Below are positions 1-11,100 of a stretch of 64,000 nt of DNA, piece after piece. Both the position numbers and the translations under genes were made by a program. How positions within the stretch are numbered: position 1 is the first letter of the stretch; the number at the start of each line of letters is the position of its first letter. Location of the stretch: the NCBI RefSeq assembly GCF_000612545.2, contig NZ_CP097800.1, forward strand, positions 4,402,501 through 4,466,500, read 5' to 3'. The DNA comes from Streptomyces sp. PCS3-D2 (lineage in GTDB: Bacteria; Actinomycetota; Actinomycetes; Streptomycetales; Streptomycetaceae). The notes under the pieces are model-generated. The model did no database searches. It was not told the origin of the DNA and saw only the letters and a program-made list of their open reading frames with translations.

Positions 1-191
1 GAGGCCCTGCGCAGGAAGTGGCCGGTGTCGATGTCCTGGCCGGCGAACCTGTCGACGGTCTCGACGACCTTCTCGCGCGTCGGCTCCAGGACGCACTCCA
101 GGCGGCGCAGCACGGTGAACGGCAGGATGACCTTGCCGTAGTCGGACTGCTTGTAGTCACCGCGCAGGAGATCGGCGACGGACCAGAGCTC
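1..191 (-). pseudogene. HsdM (type I restriction methyltransferase) N-terminal fragment
   Basis: Read on the minus strand, this encodes [18 protein letters not shown] followed by [13 protein letters not shown]. This is the characteristic N-terminal helical segment of HsdM, the DNA N6-adenine methyltransferase subunit of type I restriction-modification systems. The usual 10-15 residues with the initiator Met are missing. Instead the frame runs upstream into unrelated sequence that abuts the repeated fragment at 221-428. The gene continues beyond the left window edge, so whether the rest is intact is unknown. I read it as a 5'-truncated hsdM cut by a rearrangement. Confidence 0.75.
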
Positions 192-220
192 TGCGTCGAC
201 CGGGTGGTGGGCGCCGTGAT

Positions 221-428
221 GCCTGGTCTGCCCCGCACCACGGGGCGCGCCAAGCTGCTCCTCCTGCACTCCGTCGCGCCGGCCGAGACCGCCCGACGGG
301 CGAAGGCCCTCTGGTCCCAGCTGAGTCTGGGATGCCACTACCACCTGTACGAGCTCGGACCCACGTGCGACCAAGTGCGGGCCTGGCGGTTCGAGGCCGA
401 CGGCCTCGTCCGAGAACTGAGCCACTGA
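221..428 (+). pseudogene. C-terminal fragment of a small protein, copy 1 of 2
   Basis: This encodes the last ~68 residues of a small protein ([19 protein letters not shown] to LVRELSH). A second, longer copy lies at 29345-29705, and the two are clearly homologous up to and past the stop codon, to about position 450. Only the tail is present here; the upstream sequence belongs to the hsdM fragment. I do not recognise the family. Its value is as a marker of recombination: the homology stops abruptly on both sides. Confidence 0.6.
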
Positions 429-435
429 CCATTCG

Positions 436-519
436 TCACCGTCCGGTTTCGAGGCGCATCGACACCTGGCGCTCGCCGGCGACATCTACCTTCGCCTTGT
501 CCCACTCATCCCACACCAT
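436..519 (-). pseudogene. 5' remnant of the WXG-like gene found at 20596-21066
   Basis: This is a 27-codon open frame whose first 22 residues (MVWDEW, then [16 protein letters not shown]) match the start of the intact WXG-like protein at 20596-21066 with one substitution. It then diverges and stops. The nucleotide match also continues some 15 bases upstream of the ATG. It is the cut-off head of a duplicated operon, fused to the 3' flank of the small-protein fragment at 221-428. Confidence 0.7.
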
Positions 520-585
520 GGCGTTATGTGATCACGACGTGCCGGGACTTTCCCGGGCACCACCCCTCCCTTGTACAAGCTGATC

Positions 586-622
586 GGCCCGCTGCCCCAG
601 GTGAAACCGGAGACAGCGGGCC
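586..622 (-). terminator. Hairpin downstream of the LamG/ricin gene
   Basis: GGCCCGCTG and CAGCGGGCC form a 9-bp perfect stem with a 19-base loop, starting about 19 bases past the stop of the minus-strand gene at 641-4861. There is no clear T tract, as is common in Streptomyces. Confidence 0.45.
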
Positions 623-640
623 CAAGGCATCCGTCAGGGG

Positions 641-3600
641 TCAGCCGGCAGCTCCCAGGGGGGAGGCCAGACCGAAGGCATGCCAGCGCTGCGCGTTGGA
701 GCCGTTGCAGTCGAACAACACGAGCTGGGTGCCGTTGTCGATCCGTGCGTTCGGCAGGTCGAGGCAGCGGCCGGACTGCGGGTTGTAGAAGCCGCTCGCA
801 GCAGTGGGGAGCCATCGCTGGCCCCCGGTTCCGTCGCACCCCGCGAGCTGAGCGGGGGTTCCGTTCGCGACGCCACCGCCTGCGGCGGTCACACACTTGC
901 CGACCACGCGCATCTCGCCGTTCTCGCGGATCTCGAAGAGCTGGGGGGCGCCTGGGTCGGCGTTGCAGTCCCAGATCTGGATGCGGTTGCCCTCAGCGGT
1001 GCTTCCGTGGTTGTCGTCGGCGCATTTGGTGGCGCTGACCGCGGAGACGAGGGTGGTGCTGGTGGCCGAGGGGACGGTGGAGTGGTTGAAGACCGTCACG
1101 TTGCTGATGCGTCCCTGAAAGAAGGACGAGGGCTGGCCGGCATTCTTGAAGCGGCCCAGGACCAGCGAGCCGGTGGCGTTCCAGGCATTGGCCTTGGCGT
1201 GGTGGCCCGTGCCGGCGAGGGTGCCGTTGACGTAGAGGGCGATCAGTCCCGTCCGGTCGTCGTAGGTGGCGGTGAGCTGGGTCCACTCGTTGACCCGGAC
1301 CTTGGCGGCGTCGTTGACGACGGCGGTCCGGTCGTAGTCCCAGTTGTCGTCGTCCTTCTTCGACAGCCCGAACTGCCACGTACCGTCCTGGTCGTGCCAG
1401 ATCGCGAAGCCGCTGGACCGCTGCCCGTCCTGGCTGAGGACGACAGACTTCTCCTTGGACTTGGCCCAGGCGGAGACGGTGAAGCTGCGGGACGTGTCGA
1501 CACCGGGGCCTGCAGCGGTGACGGTTCCGGACGCTGCGCCGTCGAGGGCGACGACCTGGGTGGCCGTGCCGGCGACGCTGTCCGCGGCCCAGGTGGCGCC
1601 AGTGGCGCTGAGTGTGGCGTTGTTCCTGCCGCGCAGGTCGGCGGCCGCAATTCCGGTGCCTTCGTTCAGCCTCCAGTGAGAGCTGGAGATACGGGCGTCG
1701 CCCATGGTGCGGCCGGTCTTGAATCCGGTGACCTTTCCGGAGGCCGCGGTGCCCTCCCAGGTACGCAGCCGGTGGAGGCTGTCCAGGGCCCAGAGGTCGG
1801 GAACGCCATCAGCACTGGTGTCGCCCGACGAGCCGATAACCGGATGGTCGGCTGCCTTGAGGCCGGAGCCGATCTTGATGCGTTTGGTGTGGTCGCCGAG
1901 GGCGGCAGGGTTCCCGGCGACGTTGGCGTACTGGTAGACGTCGCCGGTGATGTTGTCTCGGGCCCAGAGGTCGGGAAGCCCGTCGCCGGTGGCGTCGCCA
2001 GGGGCCAGCAGCGTGAGGTTGTCCCATCCGGAGGGGCTGAGGACGAGTACGACCGGATCGCGCAGCTCGCCCGTTGCACCGGCGCCCTGGAACAACACCA
2101 GCGAGCTACTTGTACCGTCGTTCTCCACTGTGAGCAGGTCGTTACGAGGTGCAACGCCTGTTTCCGGCAGCGCGTCCCCGACGGCGAGGATCTGGTTTAC
2201 CCGGGTCCAGTTCTCGGCGTACTCGCTTCCGCACGGCCGGCCTGTCGCTGCGACGGTGCAGTCCTCTGTGTACGGCCGCTGGACGGGCATGGCTTTGGCC
2301 GCGTGGTAGTAGAGACCGCCATTGGCTGCGAGCCCGCCCTGGGTGAGGGAGTTGCGGTAGAGCGTGAGCTGTCCGTCGCGGTAGGCCCACAGGTCGTCGA
2401 TGCGGATGCCGTTGCCGCCGCGGTGGGTGGTCAGCGTGCCCTTGCCCCAGCCCTTGCCTCCAGGGCTGTTGGCCGAGTTGGAGGCGATGACGCCGCCGAC
2501 GGCCGGGTCGACGGCGGTCGGGTAGACGACGAGATCGCCGTTGTCGGTGGGGGCGATGAAGTCGACGCGCTCGTCGCCGGTGATGTCGCCGAGGGTCGTC
2601 TTGGCGTTCGGGTTGTCGGGCACGTAGAAGGCGTACGTGTGCTGCTGCGAGCGGTTGCTGGCGCGATCCACTGCCTGGACGCGAAGGATGTTGGTGCCCC
2701 AGGTCGTGGGGGTGAGTCTGATGGTGGCGCTTCCATCAGCGCTGACGTCGACCGATTTCGCGCCGCCCACCGGGATGGTTCCGTTGAGAGCCCACTCGTA
2801 GGAGATGACGCCGCTGAGTGAGTCAGTGGACTTCACTGTGAAGGTCCCCGGCTGGCCGATGTGCTGCGTGGAGCCGGGCAGGGTGCCGGAGGGCGGGTAT
2901 TCGGCTGAGGTGACCACGGGAACGGAAGGCGGTTGGGTGTCCATGGTGAAGGTGCACCCTGTGACCCAGTTGGAGGTCATGTCGCCGTCACCACTCTGGA
3001 CGTGCCACTTGTAGCTGTGGCCGTCCGCGAGATTGGTGGGGTGGGCGGACACCCAGTGTGTTCCGCTTGCTGCTCCGATCCAGCCGCTGTCGAAGGCGAG
3101 GCTGGAGTCGGCAGTGTCGTAAACGAGGAAGCGCGCGTCGTTCGGTTGCCCGTCCGGGTCGCCGATCCATGCGCCGATGCCGAGGCCGGCGTAGTTCGTG
3201 GCGCCGACCCAGCCGCAGCCGTTGCCGTTCGGGTTCTTCGGAGCCGGGTAGGTACCCAGCTCCCACGGGTCGTACGGGGGCCGGTTGTACTCGACGTACA
3301 GGAACGGAAGATTGTTCTTGTCGCGAGTGAACCGCTTGAAGGAACTGTTGCCGCTGCTCTTCGACTCATTGGAGGCGAAAAGCCCGTACGTGACGCTGCC
3401 GCGCCAGTGGTTGGCGGCGATGTGGTCGCGCACGTCCCACTCGCCGCGTGTCGTGGAACCTGGGCAGCCGGGGCCGCCCGCGCTGTTGAGAGCGGTAGTG
3501 CGCAGGACCTCCCAGTCGCGCGGCTGGGTGTTCCAGGTGATGTCGGAGAGCAGCGGTTCGGTGGAGTGCAGGTCCACGTTGTAGGTCCTGCTGCACGTCG

Positions 3601-4861
3601 CGTCCGCCGCATACGATTGAGTCGCGAAGAAGGACGCCTTTTTGATGCTCTTGCCGCCCAGGTCACTGGTGTCGAGCTGGACGTAGTAGCGCTCCAGCCC
3701 GGTTCTGGTCCGCCAGCGCTGGTAGCCGACGCCGGGGTCGTAGGTGTCGCCGTAATCGTCATAGCTGACGGTGGTGGGGTACGCCTCCTGGACCCATGCC
3801 CAGTGCTGCGTGCCGCGGCTGGTGGGCTGCCAGGCCGGGTCGATGTAGACCGGGTATGCCGTTGCCGGGTCCGCCAGGAAGGCCTGGTCAGGGGTCAGGA
3901 CGAGAGACTCCTTGCCCAGCTCGGTCCGAAGTCGGGACACCTTTGCGAAGTCTCCTGGGCCATCGGTACCGGAGAGGGGTTTGGCAGGCTCGTCGTCCGA
4001 ACCGGTCGGCGCGGTCCTCTTGGCCGCCTCGGAGAACGTGGCGGGGCTGGAGGACTTGGTGAGCGGGGACCGGACCGGGGCGGTGGAGTCCCACATCGTC
4101 GGGGTGGGTGCCTGGAAGACGGTACGGCCGGAGGCGTCGGTGGCCTTCAGGTTGCCGTGGCCGTCGGAGGAAACGGTCACACCCTGACCCTTGAGTCCTG
4201 TGGTCAGTCTGGCGAGCTTCGGATGCCTGGCGGCTTCCGCGGACTTGACCACGAGGATCTGCGAGATCCCGCCGGCCTTGTCGGCCGTCACCTTCAGATC
4301 GGTGCCCGGCACCACTTCGCGGTAGAGGGCGCTGTCGCCGTCCAGCGCAGGGGTGGGGAGCGGCTCAGGCCACGTCAGCACCAGCTGCTTGCCGTCCTGG
4401 TCCAGCGTGGCGAGTGGCGCGGTGCCTCCGCCAGACAGGGTCAGGCTGCCCACTGAGGCCTTCGGGCGGAGCGTGCCGTCGGTCGCCTTGACGAGGGTGG
4501 CGTCGAGATCGACCCACTTGCCGTCGCGCTTGGTGCGCAAGGGTGTGACGCTGCGCGTCAGGCCGAGGGAACCGTTCGGATTGGCCACCACGGTGTCGGT
4601 CTCGGTCGTCGCCGCCGCCACGGCTACGGGCTGCCCGGTGCGCTTGGCCTCCGCGATGGCGGCCTCCTCTGCTCGCTCCCGTTCGGTACTGGGCCGCTTC
4701 GGCGGCGTTTGGGCGGCCGGTGCTGCCGATCTGCCCACTCCGGATGCCGCCGACACGGTGGGCGCTCCGCCCACGGATGTGATGGTCAGGGCCAGCAAGA
4801 CCATCCCTGCAACGGCGATCGGCCGACTGGCTGGTCGCCTCTCTCTCAGTGTGCCCCCCAC
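641..4861 (-). CDS. Secreted multidomain protein: DNRLRE-like, FG-GAP/VCBS, LamG, ricin-type lectin
   Basis: A 1406-aa secreted protein. The GTG start at 4861 follows GGGGAG at a good distance, and residues 1-40 are a Sec signal peptide (hydrophobic GMVLLALTITSVGG). In order: a charged N-terminal part; a DNRLRE-like beta-sandwich near 330-530 (GLERYYVQLDTSDL, DITWNTQPRDW); a fibronectin-like stretch; FG-GAP/VCBS repeats near 760-1060 (GDITGDERVDFIAP, GDATGDGLPDLWA); a LamG/concanavalin-like domain near 1080-1260 (SFTVSAWAKS, LYVNGTLAG); and a C-terminal ricin B beta-trefoil with QxW repeats (QRWLP, QRWHAFG). Such proteins bind glycans or other surface ligands; no catalytic site is evident. 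It is divergent from the Rhs gene across 304 bp, a pairing that suggests a shared surface role. Architecture is secure; function is inferred. Confidence 0.85.
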   Translation of the reverse strand: MGGTLRERRPASRPIAVAGMVLLALTITSVGGAPTVSAASGVGRSAAPAAQTPPKRPSTERERAEEAAIAEAKRTGQPVAVAAATTETDTVVANPNGSLGLTRSVTPLRTKRDGKWVDLDATLVKATDGTLRPKASVGSLTLSGGGTAPLATLDQDGKQLVLTWPEPLPTPALDGDSALYREVVPGTDLKVTADKAGGISQILVVKSAEAARHPKLARLTTGLKGQGVTVSSDGHGNLKATDASGRTVFQAPTPTMWDSTAPVRSPLTKSSSPATFSEAAKRTAPTGSDDEPAKPLSGTDGPGDFAKVSRLRTELGKESLVLTPDQAFLADPATAYPVYIDPAWQPTSRGTQHWAWVQEAYPTTVSYDDYGDTYDPGVGYQRWRTRTGLERYYVQLDTSDLGGKSIKKASFFATQSYAADATCSRTYNVDLHSTEPLLSDITWNTQPRDWEVLRTTALNSAGGPGCPGSTTRGEWDVRDHIAANHWRGSVTYGLFASNESKSSGNSSFKRFTRDKNNLPFLYVEYNRPPYDPWELGTYPAPKNPNGNGCGWVGATNYAGLGIGAWIGDPDGQPNDARFLVYDTADSSLAFDSGWIGAASGTHWVSAHPTNLADGHSYKWHVQSGDGDMTSNWVTGCTFTMDTQPPSVPVVTSAEYPPSGTLPGSTQHIGQPGTFTVKSTDSLSGVISYEWALNGTIPVGGAKSVDVSADGSATIRLTPTTWGTNILRVQAVDRASNRSQQHTYAFYVPDNPNAKTTLGDITGDERVDFIAPTDNGDLVVYPTAVDPAVGGVIASNSANSPGGKGWGKGTLTTHRGGNGIRIDDLWAYRDGQLTLYRNSLTQGGLAANGGLYYHAAKAMPVQRPYTEDCTVAATGRPCGSEYAENWTRVNQILAVGDALPETGVAPRNDLLTVENDGTSSSLVLFQGAGATGELRDPVVLVLSPSGWDNLTLLAPGDATGDGLPDLWARDNITGDVYQYANVAGNPAALGDHTKRIKIGSGLKAADHPVIGSSGDTSADGVPDLWALDSLHRLRTWEGTAASGKVTGFKTGRTMGDARISSSHWRLNEGTGIAAADLRGRNNATLSATGATWAADSVAGTATQVVALDGAASGTVTAAGPGVDTSRSFTVSAWAKSKEKSVVLSQDGQRSSGFAIWHDQDGTWQFGLSKKDDDNWDYDRTAVVNDAAKVRVNEWTQLTATYDDRTGLIALYVNGTLAGTGHHAKANAWNATGSLVLGRFKNAGQPSSFFQGRISNVTVFNHSTVPSATSTTLVSAVSATKCADDNHGSTAEGNRIQIWDCNADPGAPQLFEIRENGEMRVVGKCVTAAGGGVANGTPAQLAGCDGTGGQRWLPTAASGFYNPQSGRCLDLPNARIDNGTQLVLFDCNGSNAQRWHAFGLASPLGAAG

Positions 4862-5165
4862 GGCAAACTCCCCGGTCTGAATAGATGGCTGTCAACTGGG
4901 CGTGAACGCTAACAGCCCTTTACTCCCAGCCGCTGCGGGTGTGAATCTGGAATCGCAGATTCCTTGGAGCTTATTTCCACAATCGGGATCAATTGACTGA
5001 CGTGATCGAGTCACCCTGCGGCCTGACGGGCAACTTTCGGTCATGTTTCGTCGGTGTGCACGCCGGTGGGGCACCCCTTGTCTGAATTGCTCTCGATTTT
5101 GCGATTTGCTAACACGCTAGGCTGCCAGGCCAATTGATCCACTCGGCGACCGTGGGGGGAATGCC
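4862..5165. promoter_or_regulatory. Divergent intergenic region between the LamG/ricin gene and rhs
   Basis: This 304-bp gap is noticeably AT-richer than its surroundings and must hold the promoters of both giant genes. It contains a small perfect palindrome, GGAATC-gca-GATTCC (near 4950), and a TAGGCT that resembles a Streptomyces -10 box at 5118-5123. No convincing -35 lies at the right distance. A GGGGGGA ribosome-binding site precedes the rhs GTG start by six bases. Confidence 0.4.
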
Positions 5166-8100
5166 GTGTCGGTACCAGCGGCTGGATTTCAGCCAGTAAG
5201 AAGAAAATCGAAGATTAAACAGAGCGTCGCGATTCCGGTATTAGTGGCGCTCTCGTTATTCGTCGGAGCAGGCACGGCCGAGGCCGCGCAGTGGCAGCCC
5301 AAAGAGCAGCGTCGCTGGTCACCGGGCAGCCTGAAGAAGGCCGAATCGGTCTCGGGGAAGAACGCCCCGAAACCGGAAGTTAAAACTCCGAAGGGCGACG
5401 GGGCGCGAGCATGGCGGCCGGTGGACGTGTACTGGCCACCCGCTTCACGGGCGGAAGTGGACCTGGGCGCGGTGGCGTCCGTTCCTCCGCGCAGCGATCT
5501 TCTCGCCGCGCCTGCGCCCTCCGGTGTCGCCGCGCCTCTCGCCGCCGATCCGAGCCGCGCGGGTGCTGCTCCCGTCTGGGTGAGCTCGGCGCCGGTCAAG
5601 GACGCGCCGCGCTCCGGTAAGGCTGCCGTGCAGGTAACGGACAGGTCGGCTGCGGAGAAGGCTGGTGTGCAAGGGCTGCTGCTCGCAGTCCGACCAGTCG
5701 GGGAAGCGCCGAAGGGCGGCCCTGTCAGGGTTTCGGTGGACGCCTCGTACATCGCGGGAGCTTTCGGCGGCGACTGGCTGTCCCGGGCTCGCCTGGTTGC
5801 TCTGCCCGAGTGCGCGCTGACGTCTCCCGAGCGGGCGGAGTGTCGTACGCAGACACCCCTGCCGACCGCGAAGGACGGCAACCGTGCCGGGTTGCTCAGC
5901 ACGGAAGTGACTCTCAACGGCGCCTCGACAGCGGGCGGCGAGCGTGCCGGCAGCGCCTCGGACGCCGCAGGCGGGGCAACCGTGATCGCCGCATCAGCGG
6001 CTCCGGGCGGCCCGGCTGGTACCTATACGGCCACCAGCCTTGCCCCCTCCGGCAAGTGGACCAGTGGCAGCAACGCGGGCGGCTTCTCCTGGTCGTACCC
6101 GATCAACGTTCCCGACGGGCTGGGCGGTTCCAAGCCCGCTGTCTCCCTCGCCTACAACTCCCAATCCGTTGACGGTCGCACCGCTGCCACGAACAACCAG
6201 GCCTCATGGATCGGCGAAGGATGGGACTACTCTCCCGGGTTCGTCGAACGGGCCTTCAAGCCATGCGCCAAGGACGGCCAGGCCGAATCGAGTGAGCAGT
6301 GCTTGGCCGGCCACAACGCCACCCTTTCCTTGAACGGCAAGTCCTCGACTCTCGTGCGGAATGACGCGACCGGCACCTGGCGGCTCGAGGACGACGACGC
6401 ATCGAAGGTCGAACGGCTGACCGGCGCGGTCAATGGCGACAACAACGGTGAGTACTGGAAGGTCACCACCGCAGACGGTACCCAGTACTACTTCGGCGTG
6501 GGCCGAAAGCCGGGCAGTACGACCGCTCCACCGACGAACTCTGCCTGGACCACACCGGTCTACGGCAACAACTCCGGCGAGGAGTGCCACCAGTCCACCT
6601 TTGCCGCGTCCTGGTGCCAGCAGGCCTGGCGCTGGAATCTGGACTTCGTGGTCGACCCGCGCGGCGGGTTGATCACCCACTGGTACGACACGGAAACCAA
6701 TCACTACAAGCGCGGGGCGTCGGCTGCGACGCCCAACGGCGACCTCACCCCGTACATCCGAGGCGGCAGTCTGACCAAGATCACATATGGCTCGAAGCTC
6801 GCCGACGCGGACACCGTCAAGCCGACCGCCCAGGTGCTCTTCGGCACCTCCGAGCGCTGCCTTCCCGAGAAGGACGTTTTCGACTGCGCCTCGGCCAAGC
6901 TGACCAAGGCCAACGCCACCAAGTGGCCCGATGTCCCCTTCGACCAGAAGTGCGCGGGTACGGGCACCTGTGAGAACTACTCCGCCACGTTCTGGACCAC
7001 CAAGCGCCTCACCAAGATAACTACCCAGGTCCTGAACACCGCCGGCGGCTATGACAACGTCGACCTCTACGAGCTCAAGCACGAGTTCCCCAACCCCGAG
7101 GACCACACGGCGCCCGCCCTGTGGCTCTCCTCGCTGACCCGCACCGGCTACGACGGCGAGACCAAGTTCGAGACCAAGCCCGTCACTTTCACCGGCAAGC
7201 TGAGGAACAATCGCGTCGACTCCAGTGTCGACAACAGGCCCGCGATGAACCGGCGCCGCGTCGTCGGGATCACGTCCGAAACCGGCCAAGTCATCGACGT
7301 CGGATACGCGGACCAGGACTGCGCGCCGGGAGCCGGCCTGCCGTCCTCGAAGGACGCGAACACCACACGCTGCTTCCCGGTCTACTGGAACCCGGACGGC
7401 AAGAGCCCCAATGATCCGACCCTGGACTGGTTCCACAAGTACGTCGTCACCCGCGTCACCGAGATCGACCCCTTCGGCGGTTCCCGCCCCCAAGAGACGC
7501 GGTACGAGTACGTCGGCGGCGCCGCCTGGCACCGGGACGACGAGGAGCTGACCGAGGACAAGCGCCGCACCTGGAACCAATTCCGCGGATACGAACAGGT
7601 CATCACCCGCGCCGGCGCCGCCCCCGACGCCGTCTCCAAGACTGCGGCCTTCTACCTGCGCGGCATGGACGGAGACGTCAAGGCCGACGGCAGCAAGCGC
7701 ACCGCCACATTCACCGGCCTCACAGGGAACACGGTCAAGGACAGCAACCCGCTTGCCGGTACTCTCCGCGAAACCCAGACCTTCGCCTCCGACGGTGGCG
7801 AACTCGTCACCGTGTCCCAGAACGAGCCGTGGCTCTCAGCCGCCACCGCAACACACAGCCGGGGTACGAAACTTCCCGCCCTCACGGCCCAGATGCAGCG
7901 AGAGGGCTCCTCCCAGGAGAAGAAGTTGCGTGCCGACAAGACGTGGCAGATTACTTCGGAGACCGTGAAGTACGACGACACCTACGGCATGGAGCAATGG
8001 ACCCTGGACCGGGCCGACGGTTTCCCGGACACCTGCACCGTGACGTCCTATGCCCGCAACACCGCCGCCTGGATGATCGACCGCGTCTCCGCAACAGTCG

Positions 8101-11100
8101 AGATCCGGAGCAGCGACTGCACCGCGGAAGCGACGGAGGCGAACACCCTCAGCCGTAACCGCACCTATTACGACGGCCAGCCCCACGGCACCCTCACCGG
8201 CTCCGGCCAGGTCACCAGTACGGAGGAACTGGACCGCTTCGAGTCCGGTCAGCCGAAGTACATCGTCAAGAGCGCAACGACTTACGACGCCTACGGTCGC
8301 GTCACCAGTGCCACCGATGCCGCCGGTGCCAAGACCACGACTGCGTACGAGCCGGCCGTGCCTGCTCCCGCCACCACGGTCAAGGTCACCAACGCCAAGG
8401 ACTGGACGACCACGACGACCCTGCACCCGCTGCGTGCTGTGCCGGTCAAGGTTGTGGACCAGAACAACCGCACCACCGAGGTGGCCTACGACCCGCTCGG
8501 CAGGACCACGGGCGTCTGGCTCCCCGGTCGCGCACGCAGCGCCGGCGCCAGCAAGGTCTTCGAGTACGACCTCACCAACACGGCCGCGAGTTCCGTCACC
8601 ACCCGGACGCTCCGCTCGAACCAGTCGTACGCGACCTCCATCGCAATCCTCGACGCGTTCGGACAGCAGGTCCAGGTCCAGTCGACCCCGCAGAACGGAG
8701 CGGCAACCAGCCGTCTGATCACTGACACGTACTACGACAGCCACGGCCGTGCCTTCAAGACCAACGAGCAGTACTTCAACACCACATCAGACCCGGTGAA
8801 GACCCGCTTCATCGCCGACGAGAACATGGTTCCGGGCCAGAACGGCACCCTCTACGATGGAATCGGCCGTCCGGTCGCCAAGACCTTCTCGTCCAAGGCG
8901 ATCGAGCAGTGGCGCACCACCACCGCCTACCCCGGCGCCGACCGCACCGACACCACACCGCCGAAGGGAGAAGCGGCCGGCAGCGTCATCACCGACGCCC
9001 TCGGGCACACGGTCGAGCGGCGCAAGTACAAGTCCGCCAAGCCCGAGGGGGACTTCGACAGTACCCGGTACGCGTACAACCTCGACGGGAAGCTCACCCG
9101 GATCACAGACCCGGCCGGGAACGTCTGGACCTACGAATACGATCTCCGCGGCCGCCAGATCCGCTCGCTGGATCCCGACAAGGGCGCCTCGAGCGTCACG
9201 TACGACGACGCCGGGCGTCCTGTATCCACAGAGGATGCGCGCGGCACCAGGGTCTTCACCACCTATGACATCCTCGGCCGCCCCACATCCCGCAACCTGA
9301 ACACCGTCGACGGCACCAAGCTGGCCACGTACGAGTACGACACCCTGCTCCCCGGCCAGCTCACCGCCTCCACCAGCTGGGTGGAGGGCAAGCCCTGGCG
9401 GCAGGAAACCACTGGTTACGACACCGGGTACCGGTCCACCGGCACCAAACTCACGGTCCCCGCAGGCGAAGGTGCGCTTACCGGCACCTACACCTCCGCC
9501 ACCACCTACGACCCCATCACGGGGCTGGAGCGCCGCACCACGCTGCCCGCCATGGGCGGTCTGCCCGAGGAGCGCCTGAGCACAGGACGCAATGTCAACG
9601 GCTTGCCGGTCTCCTACGGATCGGACAACGTCGCCTACGTCAACTTCACCGATTACGACGAGTTCGGCATGGTGCAGCGCACGACCTTCGGTGACGACCC
9701 GCGGCAGGTCAGCTTTACCCAGACCCGCGACCCGGCCACCGGACGTCTTCTGAATACTCAGCTCAAGAAGCAGGACTCCGGGTCACCTGTCGACATCACG
9801 GACTACACCTACAACCCGGTCGGCGATGTCACCTCGGTCACCAGCACCCAGGGCGCCGCACACGAGACCCAGTGCTTCACGCACGACTACCTGCGCCGCC
9901 TGACTCAGGCCTGGACCGACACCGGAGGCACCGCGACCCAGCCAGGACCGTCCGTCCCCGGCATCGGCGCCTGTGCCAACACCGCTCCGCAGCCAGGCAA
10001 GATCGGCGGCATCGCGCCGTACCACCAGTCCTTCACCTACGACGTCACCGGCAACCGCACCTCATCCACCGACCACGACACCGCCGGCGACACGGCCAAG
10101 ACCGTCACCACCACTCACACCTACCCGGCGCCCGGCTCCCCGCGCCCCCACGCCCCGACCTCCACCACCAAGAAGACAGGCGCAGGCCCGTCCGTCAGCA
10201 GGGCCACCACCTACGACGCAGCAGGCAACACACTCACCCGCCCCGGGGCCGCGGACACCACGCAGACGCTGACCTGGACGCCCGAAGGCAAACTCGCCTC
10301 GGCGACAACCGCTGCCGGGACGTCCACGTACCTCTACGACGCCGACGGCAACCGCCTGCTACGCAGGGACCCGGGGAAGACAACTCTCTACCTCGGCTCG
10401 AACGAACTCACCCTCAACACTGGCACGAACGTGGTGTCTGGTACGCGCTACTACGCCACCCCCGGCGGCACCACCATTGTCCGCACGTCTGATGGCAAGA
10501 TCTCCTACGTCGCCGCCGACCACCACAACACCGGCACCACCGTCATCGACGCCGCGACCCTTCAGGTCCAGCGCCGCGCGACCAAGCCCTTCGGCGAGGA
10601 ACGCGGCTCAGGGCCGGCCTCGTGGCCCGGAGAACGGGGCTTCGTCGGAGGGACGCAGGACAAGAGCACCGGCCTCACCCACCTCGGAGCCCGCGAATAC
10701 GACCCGGCCCTGGGCCGCTTCCTCTCCGTGGACCCGCTGATGGTGGCGGACGACCCGCGCCAGCACAACGCCTACCAGTACGGCAACAACAGCCCCCTCA
10801 CCGAGTGGGACCCGACGGGCAAAGCCCTCCCGGAGTGCCGCAGCGGCATGTACAAGTGCACCAATGGCAGCAATCCGTACGACTACGGCAACAACTACGA
10901 GAAAGAAGTCGCCATCGCCGGCGGGACGCTCGATACGGCGTATGTGAAACGGAAGATCCGTGCCAACTATGCCTGTCGAAAAGACCCCGGATGTAAGTCC
11001 TCCAATAGGGGTTGGTCAACTTCCTCGGTGAAGGCGGATAAGAAGCCGCAGAAGAAGGGTTTTGTCGCGAAAATCCGTGACGCGTGGAACGTCAGCCTTG

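Noticed and set aside
680-2821. Long + strand open frame antisense to the LamG/ricin gene
   Set aside because: Its Val/Gly/Asp-rich composition mirrors the third-position GC bias of the real minus-strand gene, which has a signal peptide and clear domains.
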